A stretch of DNA of 38,957 bases from a virus. The notes beneath the pieces were generated by a model. That model had not been told where the DNA came from. It saw nothing but the letters and a program-made list of their open reading frames with translations, and ran no database searches. Location of the stretch: the IMG/VR virus record IMGVR_UViG_3300037541_000264, positions 1-38,957 of that record, one strand, 5' to 3'. Below are positions 22,342 through 27,913 of the stretch, one piece after another. Position numbers and translations under genes: made by a program. Every line of letters begins with the position of its first letter. The first letter of the stretch is position 1.

Positions 22342-22582
22342 TAGGTTCGTTGTCAATTGGTTTGTTCCCCTCCTTTTCAAATTGTTCTGCCTCTTGAATG
22401 CAGCTTTCAATTTCCGTTTCTACCCATTCGTTGAGCGCGGCCTTATCCGTGATCGTAACGCCGGGAATCACTCCATAGGGCAAGCAATAGCGTAAGAGGG
22501 CCTGCAATTGGCCAACGTGGTAGGGGTAGCAGATTTTGCGGGTGCCGATAAATGCCGTGATGTGTTCTGGTTCTGTTTTCAT
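22334..22582 (-). CDS. Hypothetical protein, 82 aa
   Basis: The product begins MKTEPEHITAFIGTRKICYP and has YHVGQLQALLRYCLPYGVIP, then ITDKAALNEWVETEIESCIQ and an acidic C-terminus. It is soluble and mostly helical. The ATG follows an A-rich leader (AACAAAATAAAACAC). No family is recognised. Its stop codon lies inside the promoter described for the small RNA. Confidence 0.65.
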   Translation of the reverse strand: MKTEPEHITAFIGTRKICYPYHVGQLQALLRYCLPYGVIPGVTITDKAALNEWVETEIESCIQEAEQFEKEGNKPIDNEPMV

Positions 22583-22587
22583 GTGTT

Positions 22588-22794
22588 TTATTTTGTTCGC
22601 TGATAGAGTTCAATTAACGCCCGCGCTAGATGGTGAAATCCAGCCTTTTGTGCGCGGTCGGCGGCAAGAAGATAGTCGAGGGATTCAAAGGGTTTGAATG
22701 GCACTTTTGCGCTTTGCTGATAAATGGCGTCAATTGCAGATTCCACGTCCGCACTTTCTTGGTCGGTTAATGGAATGAATTTTGGCGTTTTCAT
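22588..22794 (-). CDS. Hypothetical helical protein, 68 aa
   Basis: The product begins MKTPKFIPLTDQESADVESA and continues with IDAIYQQSAKVPFKPFESLD and helices LLAADRAQKAGFHHLARALI. It is soluble and shows no enzyme motif. The stop is 5 bases before the next start. The ATG is preceded by CAGACCCTTTTT, which has neither a Shine-Dalgarno nor the A-rich pattern of its neighbours. Confidence 0.6.
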   Translation of the reverse strand: MKTPKFIPLTDQESADVESAIDAIYQQSAKVPFKPFESLDYLLAADRAQKAGFHHLARALIELYQRTK

Positions 22795-22818
22795 AAAAAG
22801 GGTCTGATTTCACTAGCA

Positions 22819-23019
22819 TCAATCCCGAATCCAATTTCCATCCCGATCAAACGAAACGCAGGTTAACCCGTAATCGTCCCACTTAACCCAATAAGCCACG
22901 GCATACCTTCCGTTCTCATGGAATCCACTGTCTATTACCTCTTCAATGGTGCCTCTGTCGGCCCACATTGTTACGCGGTCCCCGGCTTTTTTGCCGTCAA
23001 ATTCTTTTAAGAGTTTCAT
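22819..23019 (-). CDS. Small beta-barrel-like protein, 66 aa
   Basis: The product begins MKLLKEFDGKKAGDRVTMWA and continues DRGTIEEVIDSGFHENGRYA, VAYWVKWDDYGLTCVSFDRD. The pattern of KAGDRVTM, GTIEEV, YAVAYWVKWDD is that of a small SH3/KOW-like barrel, the type used by many short phage proteins that bind nucleic acid or host enzymes. The ATG follows CATAACAAAAAACAC. The specific function is unknown. Confidence 0.65.
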   Translation of the reverse strand: MKLLKEFDGKKAGDRVTMWADRGTIEEVIDSGFHENGRYAVAYWVKWDDYGLTCVSFDRDGNWIRD

Positions 23020-23080
23020 GTGTTTTTTGTTATGCTTAAGCGATTTTTGTTATATTTGACTGAGTTTCTGCAATTTTTGG

Positions 23081-23200
23081 TTACAAGTCCCATGAGTCGT
23101 CGTCGTCTTTGCGCCAAATTTGCCATAAAACGATTAGACCGAGCAATTGGAGGATAATTAGAACGGCCAAACCTAGGCCGATGAGGTTGATAAGTGTCAT
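23081..23200 (-). CDS. Tiny single-pass membrane protein with acidic tail, 39 aa
   Basis: The ATG at 23200 opens 39 codons to the TAA at 23081-23083. The product begins MTLINLIGLGLAVLIILQLL and continues GLIVLWQIW, a strong transmembrane segment over about residues 3-27. It then ends RKDDDDSWDL. It is likely inner-membrane with an acidic tail. The gene just upstream has the same build. Tiny membrane proteins in early phage regions often act in superinfection exclusion or lysis control; this is inference. Confidence 0.65.
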   Translation of the reverse strand: MTLINLIGLGLAVLIILQLLGLIVLWQIWRKDDDDSWDL

Positions 23201-23282
23201 AATAGTGTCATTTATTGAGTGTTATCTGACTTAATGGTCAAAGGATTACCATTTACCGGAAGACGGAAAATGAACGCGCCTT

Positions 23283-23396
23283 CTAATGGTCGTCATCTTT
23301 CCACTGGGACAGTAGAAATCCCACAATGATGGGGACAATTATCCCAGCCGCAATGACGGCTAGGATAACCAACGCTAGTGTTTTTATGTGTTGCAC
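23283..23396 (-). CDS. Tiny single-pass membrane protein, GTG start, 37 aa
   Basis: A GTG at 23394-23396 opens a frame that overlaps the end of the ribbon-helix-helix candidate by 13 bases. The product has a transmembrane segment at about residues 7-29 (ALVILAVIAAGIIVPIIVGF) followed by SQWKDDDH. The hydrophobic stretch and acidic tail echo the neighbour at 23081. No ATG is available, so the GTG is the only reasonable start. The 82 bases between the two small genes hold nothing else I can support. Confidence 0.55.
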   Translation of the reverse strand: MQHIKTLALVILAVIAAGIIVPIIVGFLLSQWKDDDH

Positions 23397-23629
23397 AATG
23401 CCTTGTTGTTGAAGGGCTGAAGCTCACCGATTAGGCTGCGCCTCTGCCCGCTTAGCGGAATGACGAACTTGAAGTCTTGCTCAACGTGCTTCAGCATAGC
23501 GTCCACAATGCGGCCATGTGGTATGCCATACTGAATACGCCAAGCATCCATCTTCCGCTTGGTTGTAGCCGATATTACGATGGGCGGAATCCTCACCCGC
23601 TTGCCATCTGGTTGTAGTTTGCGGGACAT
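23384..23629 (-). CDS. Ribbon-helix-helix-like DNA-binding candidate, 81 aa
   Basis: I use ATG 23629 (MSRKLQPDGKRVRIPPIVIS), 2 bases after the amidotransferase stop. The segment RVRIPPIVISATTKRKMDAW then RIQYGIPHGRIVDAMLKHVE has one strand and two helices with the G-P/H-G turn of the Arc/MetJ ribbon-helix-helix class. The C-terminal 30 residues are variable. It follows the amidotransferase and amidoligase genes with close spacing and may regulate that group; the palindrome and hairpins between these genes are possible targets. Confidence 0.6.
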   Translation of the reverse strand: MSRKLQPDGKRVRIPPIVISATTKRKMDAWRIQYGIPHGRIVDAMLKHVEQDFKFVIPLSGQRRSLIGELQPFNNKALCNT

Positions 23630-23631
23630 AA

Positions 23632-24450
23632 TTATGCAGCACCCCAACCGAGGTCCATTGCCTCCTGTTTCGCTCTGGCGGCTTCATACGAACGCCAATT
23701 GGTGCTCTCCCTGTATCGCGTGGCTATGTCACTCATACCAATGGCTTTCTCTGCGGCTTTCTCAAGACGCTTATCAGCCTCCGCTGGGATGAAGTTTTCC
23801 ACGGAATACACCTCGCCATCCACAAATGATGTATGGGTGTTTGGCTTGTAGTCCGACAGATAGCTTGAGCCCAGTGTGGCAAGCAACGAGGGCGTCGTGG
23901 CGAATGCCCAACCATCGTCAATCTTGCCCACCTTGAGCTGCGCCCTGTCGTCTCGCACGATGTCGAGCACCGTCTTGCCCCTGATGCGCTGGAGAATGGC
24001 GAACGCATAATAGCCGGAAATATCCTTGGCCACCGCGTCAATACCATCCGCCTTCCACGCATGGAGCAACAGCTCGGAGTCACAAGTGGTTTCCGTGTTG
24101 TGGAAACGCTTGGAACTCACAACACCGTTGTGCACCAATGCACAGTTGTTGCCCATCATTGGGTGGGTATTTCCCACATTCACACCACACGTTGCCGTGC
24201 GACCATGAATGATGAGGGCACTGCCATCACTCTTGAGTCCATTGCCGTCTGAAAATGCCGAGCAGAACGCTGGCAACTCAGGCAGAAACGAAGGCTGCGA
24301 GCTTTTGACATAACCAATCTTTCCATTCGGGCCAACCCACGCTGCCCCGAATCCATCTCTCTCTGTCGTGGACATTTCTTTCCACGCATTGACAATGATA
24401 GCACCAAGTTTGGTGCTGTCATGCTTAGTAACGATTGCTAGTTTACACAT
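23632..24450 (-). CDS. Class-II glutamine amidotransferase (Ntn hydrolase), 272 aa
   Basis: Cys2 is the expected N-terminal nucleophile (MCKLAIVTKH). The other class-II elements follow: DGFGAAW (32-38), IIHGRTATCG (80-89), NTHPM (94-98), LVHNGVV (105-111) and the glutamine-site motif TTCDSELLLH (121-130). These enzymes release ammonia from glutamine and pass it to a partner synthetase or ligase. The gene upstream encodes an amidoligase, so the pair could form or remodel amide or peptide bonds. The C-terminal 70 residues (PAEADKRLEKAAEKA and on) are not part of the core. It lies 69 bases after the amidoligase stop, with an A-rich leader (AACAAAAACAT). Confidence 0.88.
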   Translation of the reverse strand: MCKLAIVTKHDSTKLGAIIVNAWKEMSTTERDGFGAAWVGPNGKIGYVKSSQPSFLPELPAFCSAFSDGNGLKSDGSALIIHGRTATCGVNVGNTHPMMGNNCALVHNGVVSSKRFHNTETTCDSELLLHAWKADGIDAVAKDISGYYAFAILQRIRGKTVLDIVRDDRAQLKVGKIDDGWAFATTPSLLATLGSSYLSDYKPNTHTSFVDGEVYSVENFIPAEADKRLEKAAEKAIGMSDIATRYRESTNWRSYEAARAKQEAMDLGWGAA

Positions 24451-24490
24451 ATGTTTTTGTTTTTGTCATTCCAACCGAGGAAGACATGAC

Positions 24491-24512
24491 AGCCCCCAAT
24501 TGCTTAGGGGCT
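24491..24512. other. Hairpin between amidoligase and amidotransferase genes
   Basis: Perfect 6-bp arms AGCCCC and GGGGCT enclose a 10-base loop. On the minus strand it follows the amidoligase stop (24520) and precedes the amidotransferase leader. Without a T-run it is not a clear terminator. It may protect the mRNA end or be a regulator site. Confidence 0.5.
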
Positions 24513-24519
24513 GGTTGAC

Positions 24520-25521
24520 TCACTCGCTTTCCGTGCTTGGCGTGCTGCTGCTGTAATGGCCGGGATTTAGCTGCTGGTGACGCTTGAGCCAGTAGCTTTT
24601 CTCGTATTCGGTCAAGGGCAATTGACAGAGGGCCGCTACACCCTCAGCCCCCGCCTTGGGCTTTACGTTAATCACGAACAATAGCTCGCACAGTCTAATC
24701 CATGCAATGATTTTCGTGTAATCAACGGTGCCACTGTGCAACCGAATTTCCAACGTCTTATACTTCTTGAACGCCGTGAAGTTGATGGCACGGTAACGAT
24801 TGGTTTCTGAGAAAGAAAGCGCGGCGTAGTCCGTGTTGTTGCGCCTGCTCTCGGGAACAAATTCCTTGAGTGCAATCATCCACGCGGTCATCCGCTTTGC
24901 AATCTTACGCACATCATCTTCCGTGCGACCCCGGCAATCAATGTGGACATGAAGCCCGCATGATGTGTTTACCCTATGGTCAGAGATTAGCCCACAGAAT
25001 TTGTGAAGCCTGTGCTCTAACTCCGAACGCTTTATAAGGATGGCATACTCAACGCCCTCCGTGTTGGGTGCGGGCCTAATACTGCCGTCAGTTTTGGCCC
25101 TTGACCATATAGGAATATCGACTCGCCTTCCAGCGGGCTTTAGGCATTCTATCTCAACGCCAATTGCCCTGTCGTATCTGAATACCTGTGGCGTGAGATT
25201 TTGTTGCTTGATTCTGTCAAGAAACGGTTGCCTAACTAACGGGTCGCAACTGCCCAATTGCTTGGCCAGCCTGCGTTGATGCACCCGATCATTGTATTGC
25301 GTTGAGCCCCTGTATCTGAATACGTCAAGAATGACGTTTTCTATGCCTGTTTTGGTTATTAGTTTTCTTGCTTTTTTGGCGAAACTTTTCGCCCATAGCG
25401 TCTGCGTGTATTCATCTGTGAATGAATACGACGGAATCGCGTAACTAAACTCCCGATGCCTGAAGGTGATGCCTTGAGAGGCACCCTCAGGATACACGGG
25501 TATTTCTATCTGATTTCTCAT
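24520..25521 (-). CDS. Amidoligase-family enzyme, 333 aa
   Basis: The motifs match the amidoligase family (PF12224, COOH-NH2 ligases related to glutamine synthetase): GVEIEC (121-126), DGSI (145-148), GVEYAIL (156-162), NTSCGLHVHID (185-195), FVPESRRNN (221-229), NRYRAIN (241-247) and TLEIRLHSGTVD (256-267). The acidic and basic residues in these elements bind ATP/Mg and the acyl substrate. The first 110 residues are a lineage-specific N-terminal part. Published genome surveys link these enzymes to class-II amidotransferases, as here, and suggest peptide or cell-wall modification. The target is unknown; the lysozyme-like gene on its upstream side hints at the envelope. Confidence 0.85.
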   Translation of the reverse strand: MRNQIEIPVYPEGASQGITFRHREFSYAIPSYSFTDEYTQTLWAKSFAKKARKLITKTGIENVILDVFRYRGSTQYNDRVHQRRLAKQLGSCDPLVRQPFLDRIKQQNLTPQVFRYDRAIGVEIECLKPAGRRVDIPIWSRAKTDGSIRPAPNTEGVEYAILIKRSELEHRLHKFCGLISDHRVNTSCGLHVHIDCRGRTEDDVRKIAKRMTAWMIALKEFVPESRRNNTDYAALSFSETNRYRAINFTAFKKYKTLEIRLHSGTVDYTKIIAWIRLCELLFVINVKPKAGAEGVAALCQLPLTEYEKSYWLKRHQQLNPGHYSSSTPSTESE

Positions 25522-25542
25522 TTTTGTATGTTTCTATTTTGA

Positions 25543-25599
25543 GACGACTGGCCTCGTCAGTTGTGGAAACTACCACAAGACAACGCTTGAAAGCGTTGT
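25543..25599 (-). promoter_or_regulatory. Three tandem hairpins before the amidoligase gene
   Basis: Within 57 bases lie GACGA/TCGTC (25543-25547 with 25554-25558), TTGTGG/CCACAA (25561-25566 with 25573-25578) and ACAACGCT/AGCGTTGT (25580-25587 with 25592-25599, loop TGAA). They fill the gap between the lysozyme-like gene and the amidoligase start. None has a T-run on the minus strand. They could be a processing site, a structured leader or repressor sites. Confidence 0.6.
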
Positions 25600-25606
25600 T
25601 TCGGCC

Positions 25607-25948
25607 TTACATTTTCTCAATCACTTTCAGCCAATATTTTTGAGTTGCTTGCTTCTTTGGGCCATTCGGCCCACCATTCCAAACCTTAGCCCGAACCTCG
25701 TCAGTGATGGGTATGCCATAGCGTTTACCATAGTGAGTTGTGTATATGTCGAACATCTGTTTTGACTTTGCAAGCGAAAACCTGTCCTCCATGCGGAAGA
25801 CAGGCTTGCCGATAATGCGGTTGCAATCCTTTACCGTGATGGCCCACATTTGAGCCGGGCCAACTGCCTTGCCGTTGTCACCTACGGCAAGACAATTCCC
25901 GCCACTTTCCACCGCTACAATCGCGGAGAACAGAATGGTTGCGAGCAT
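25607..25948 (-). CDS. SLT/lysozyme-like muramidase, 113 aa
   Basis: The product opens MLATILFSAIVAVESGGNCL, with the probable catalytic Glu14 in VESGGN. It then has GDNGKAVGPAQMWAITVKD, the GxAxGPxQM element, and ends in VWNGGPNGPKKQATQKYWLK, the substrate-side NGG...T..Y motif of goose-type lysozymes and SLT transglycosylases. At 113 residues it is a minimal single domain with no cell-wall-binding part. The N-terminus is hydrophobic, but since the Glu is at position 14 it is probably part of the fold and not a cleaved signal. It starts 1 base after the stop of the 105-aa gene. It may be the endolysin, although it is far from the holin-like genes. Confidence 0.75.
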   Translation of the reverse strand: MLATILFSAIVAVESGGNCLAVGDNGKAVGPAQMWAITVKDCNRIIGKPVFRMEDRFSLAKSKQMFDIYTTHYGKRYGIPITDEVRAKVWNGGPNGPKKQATQKYWLKVIEKM

Positions 25949-25949
25949 C

Positions 25950-26267
25950 TTAGTTCAATTTGGCGAGCAGAGCCTCGATTTTGGCCTTCTCTTTCAGTAA
26001 TTTGGCCCGCTCGTCTTGCGTGCCGCGAAGAGTCAAGGTGACAACGGGAACACCGTTTTTGAGCGTGCGCCGTTTCTCTCCAACTAGGGTCAATCCCTCA
26101 TGTTCAATTAACGTTCCAATCTGCGACGGCGTGAGTTGCATAAGCCTTGCCTTCTTTTCGGCACGCAGGGTTTTAATTAACTCGCGGTTCGCTTCCATCA
26201 CTTCTTTGGAGAACGAATTCGTTGAGTTTACGATTGCCCGGATTTGGTCAGCATTTACGAGTTGCAT
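25950..26267 (-). CDS. Hypothetical helical protein, 105 aa
   Basis: The product begins MQLVNADQIRAIVNSTNSFS and has a charged helix (EANRELIKTLRAEKKARLMQ), then a beta hairpin (GLTLVGEKRRTLKNGVPVVT) and a C-terminal helix (LLKEKAKIEALLAKLN). It has no membrane segment or enzyme motif. An A-rich leader (AGACAAAAACAT) precedes the ATG. The lysozyme-like gene follows 1 base after its stop. Confidence 0.65.
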   Translation of the reverse strand: MQLVNADQIRAIVNSTNSFSKEVMEANRELIKTLRAEKKARLMQLTPSQIGTLIEHEGLTLVGEKRRTLKNGVPVVTLTLRGTQDERAKLLKEKAKIEALLAKLN

Positions 26268-26281
26268 ATGTTTTTGTCTTT

Positions 26282-26491
26282 CTATTTTGCAATCTTTGGC
26301 CGTCGCAACGTGCGACGTTTCACCCTTGCGCCACGGTGAGGCAGATTGCTTGCAAGGGAAAGCGCGAACCTACGGCCTTTTAACGGTGGCCAACCTGGTT
26401 TGCGCTTCTTGTGTCTTTGCGGTTTCACGTTGAGCTGACACGCCCAACCCGCGCCCCTTGGCATTCCTAGCAACTCGCAGATGAAGAGCAT
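26282..26491 (-). CDS. Possible small Arg/Lys-rich protein, 69 aa
   Basis: The frame from ATG 26491 ends 14 bases before the A-rich leader of the 105-aa gene. The product begins MLFICELLGMPRGAGWACQL and continues KPQRHKKRKPGWPPLKGRRF with a strongly basic end. It could be a DNA-binding protein, the first gene of the leftward block. The composition is unusual, however, and an overlapping frame (26370-26588) is also open. A hairpin GTCGCA/TGCGAC lies in its 3' part. I rate it as uncertain. Confidence 0.35.
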   Translation of the reverse strand: MLFICELLGMPRGAGWACQLNVKPQRHKKRKPGWPPLKGRRFALSLASNLPHRGARVKRRTLRRPKIAK

Positions 26492-26799
26492 TCGCTCGCC
26501 TGACAGGAAGGGCCATTGCCCCGTCTTCCTGCTTACTCACGGCAACCTCTCGGCACCGTGCAGGGTTATCGCCTTGCAACCTTCTCACCTACTCGCAAGG
26601 GGCGATTCCGCCCCCGCTGTGCTGTGTGCTAAACTGTGAAAGAACCCTGACGAGACCGACCATAAGTAGACACTTCTCAAGGTCCAGAACAATCTTTTCA
26701 AATCGTCTTACGTGTGCTGATTACCAACGAGTTAAAATTCGCGCTTCCCCCGTGAAGACTCCCGCAAAGCGTAGGTGAGGCAAGGGATGAAACAAACAA

Positions 26800-26811
26800 G
26801 GACACGTGTCC
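26800..26811. promoter_or_regulatory. CACGTG palindrome 1
   Basis: GGACACGTGTCC is a perfect 12-bp palindrome. Its centre is 23 bp from that of the parS-like site, close to two helical turns, so two dimers could bind on one face of the DNA. It keeps the CACGTG core of parS but not the flanks. Confidence 0.5.
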
Positions 26812-26820
26812 GTTTCTGTC

Positions 26821-26836
26821 CGTTCCACGTGGAACA
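26821..26836. promoter_or_regulatory. parS-like site
   Basis: The 16-mer CGTTCCACGTGGAACA contains the perfect 14-bp palindrome GTTCCACGTGGAAC. It differs at one base from TGTTCCACGTGGAACA, a parS-type site; the usual bacterial consensus is TGTTTCACGTGAAACA. ParB binds such sites to segregate replicons. No parA or parB gene is visible in the window, so host ParB or an unrelated palindrome-binding protein are both possible. Confidence 0.5.
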
Positions 26837-27000
26837 CGGGCAAGGTAAACACTGACTCCCACCCCTTGCTTGCAAACCATGGACTGCCAGCCCGCTTCAT
26901 CTTGCCTAATGCGACCAGCGCACCCGCACAGAATGCCGTTACAACCCATTTCCCCCACCCCGCGAAACAACCCTCGCACGACGGCAACCAACGACTAGAC

Positions 27001-27122
27001 ACGCCCGCACGCCCGTATTAACGCCCGTATTGATGCGCCTGCGCGTAAATACGCACGCCCGCCTGCGCTAATGCGCCCGCGTTAATACGCACACGCCCGT
27101 ATTGACGTAGGCGCACGCGCAC
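27001..27122. repeat. Iteron-like GC-rich repeat array, possible replication origin
   Basis: ACGCCCGTATT occurs three times without change (27009-27019, 27021-27031, 27093-27103) and AATACGCAC twice (27048-27056, 27084-27092), mixed with GCGCCTGCG and GCGCCCGCG words. The first two copies are 12 bp apart. Short repeats of this kind next to an A/T-rich stretch (27195-27215) are typical of iterons bound by an initiator, so this is the best origin candidate in the window. Confidence 0.55.
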
Positions 27123-27127
27123 ATACA

Positions 27128-27141
27128 GGGGGGGGAGGGGG
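27128..27141 (+). other. G-tract (8 G, A, 5 G)
   Basis: Eight G, one A and five G lie directly after the repeat array. A three-layer quadruplex would need one more G run, so only a weaker structure is possible. It may help to define the origin or block a fork. Confidence 0.6.
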
Positions 27142-27233
27142 TCTGTGACTTGCAGGGGTGGCTTACTGTTAATTGGTCAGAACGCCCCCATAAAAAAATA
27201 ATCCAAATGGTCCTTCCTAAAAGGAGAACGTAG

Positions 27234-27268
27234 AACATAGTTGAAGAAGACAGGGAAACATAGTTGAA
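27234..27268 (+). promoter_or_regulatory. Paired 12-bp direct repeats upstream of the late promoter
   Basis: AACATAGTTGAA occurs at 27234-27245 and, unchanged, at 27257-27268. The 23-bp spacing is about two helical turns, and the second copy ends 8 bases before the -35 box. This is the normal layout for an activator or repressor binding as two units at a class I/II promoter. Confidence 0.65.
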
Positions 27269-27276
27269 CAAATGTC

Positions 27277-27306
27277 TTGACAGAAATTTTGGGGGATGGT
27301 TACAAT
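27277..27306 (+). promoter_or_regulatory. Sigma70-type promoter for the packaging/structural genes
   Basis: A perfect -35 box TTGACA (27277-27282) is followed, 18 bp later, by TACAAT (27301-27306), five of six bases of the -10 consensus. Transcription would start near 27313 and leave a leader of about 105 bases before the small terminase gene. Confidence 0.75.
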
Positions 27307-27418
27307 CCATACGCAAGCGAAGGATAATGCTTAAAGACTTTTTTTCATTGTTTTTGTTTGGCATTTCATGTCTAAATTGTTTCAAGTATAAGTCGATTAT
27401 GATCTATTTGTCTAAAGT

Positions 27419-27913
27419 ATGAGCCTAGAGAACATCAGCCCCGTTCTATTGTCCTCCCTAGTGGACAGTGATTGTCGCACCCTAGAGGCGCGGGAGCCGA
27501 CGAAGGCTATGCTGTGTTTGGAGCAACTGGCGGAAGGGAATACGTGGGAGGAGATAGCTGAGGCTACGGGATTCTCGTTCAATCAGATTAGTAAGGTGAA
27601 GGCGCGGCATGAGGTGGCCATAGAGGTGAGACGGAAGCAGTTGGCGGCAGATGGGTTTGAGATGGCAGAGGGGCTTAGGTTGTTGGCTAAACAGAAGCTA
27701 GAGATGCTGGCGAACAACCCCGATGCTTTGGCTAAGGTGAACATTCGGGACTTGGTTCTTTCCTATGGGATAGCTGTAGATAAGGGTATGCAGGCTCTAG
27801 GTGAGAACAAGGTGGTGGTAGAGCACAAGGCCGGGAAGCCGAGCTTGGAGGATGCTATGAAGGCTATAGCGGATGCTAGGGCCGCGCTTCAGAAGGAGGC
27901 TGTTAGCATATGA
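27419..27913 (+). CDS. terS: Small terminase subunit (TerS), 164 aa
   Basis: The product has an N-terminal helix-turn-helix (GNTWEEIAEATGFSFNQISK, residues about 40-60) followed by long helices (RRKQLAADGFEMAEGLRLLA) and a C-terminal segment that ends DAMKAIADARAALQKEA. DNA-binding HTH, central oligomerisation helices and position directly before the large terminase are the usual features of TerS, which recognises the packaging site and recruits TerL. Its stop overlaps the TerL start in an ATGA junction. There is no sequence signature unique to TerS, so the call depends on context. Confidence 0.75.
   Translation: MSLENISPVLLSSLVDSDCRTLEAREPTKAMLCLEQLAEGNTWEEIAEATGFSFNQISKVKARHEVAIEVRRKQLAADGFEMAEGLRLLAKQKLEMLANNPDALAKVNIRDLVLSYGIAVDKGMQALGENKVVVEHKAGKPSLEDAMKAIADARAALQKEAVSI

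Larger units (their letters stand above)
26492..27418. promoter_or_regulatory. Divergent control region, 927 bp without a convincing gene
   Basis: The region separates the leftward early genes from the rightward packaging genes. It holds, left to right: a stretch with nothing clear (26492-26799), two CACGTG palindromes, more unassigned sequence, a GC-rich repeat array (27001-27122), a G-tract, two 12-bp direct repeats, a sigma70-type promoter and a T-rich leader before the terminase gene. Open frames on both strands (for example 26721-27002 minus and 26806-27021 plus) overlap each other and have coding-unlike composition. I could not find a convincing leftward promoter here by eye. Confidence 0.65.

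Noticed and set aside
22333-22362. Standard sigma70 promoter with TTGACA and TATAAT
   Set aside because: The spacing is only 12 bp. I kept it as an extended -10 promoter instead.
26370-26588. 72-codon minus-strand frame overlapping the basic 69-aa candidate
   Set aside because: Only one of the two could be real. This one ends inside the other and has no coupled start. Both are weak.
26721-27021. Overlapping open frames on both strands in the control region
   Set aside because: They overlap each other and the palindromes, have coding-unlike composition, and none is coupled to a neighbour.
27068-27385. 105-codon minus-strand frame
   Set aside because: It runs through the repeat array, the G-tract and the promoter, and its protein sequence looks random.
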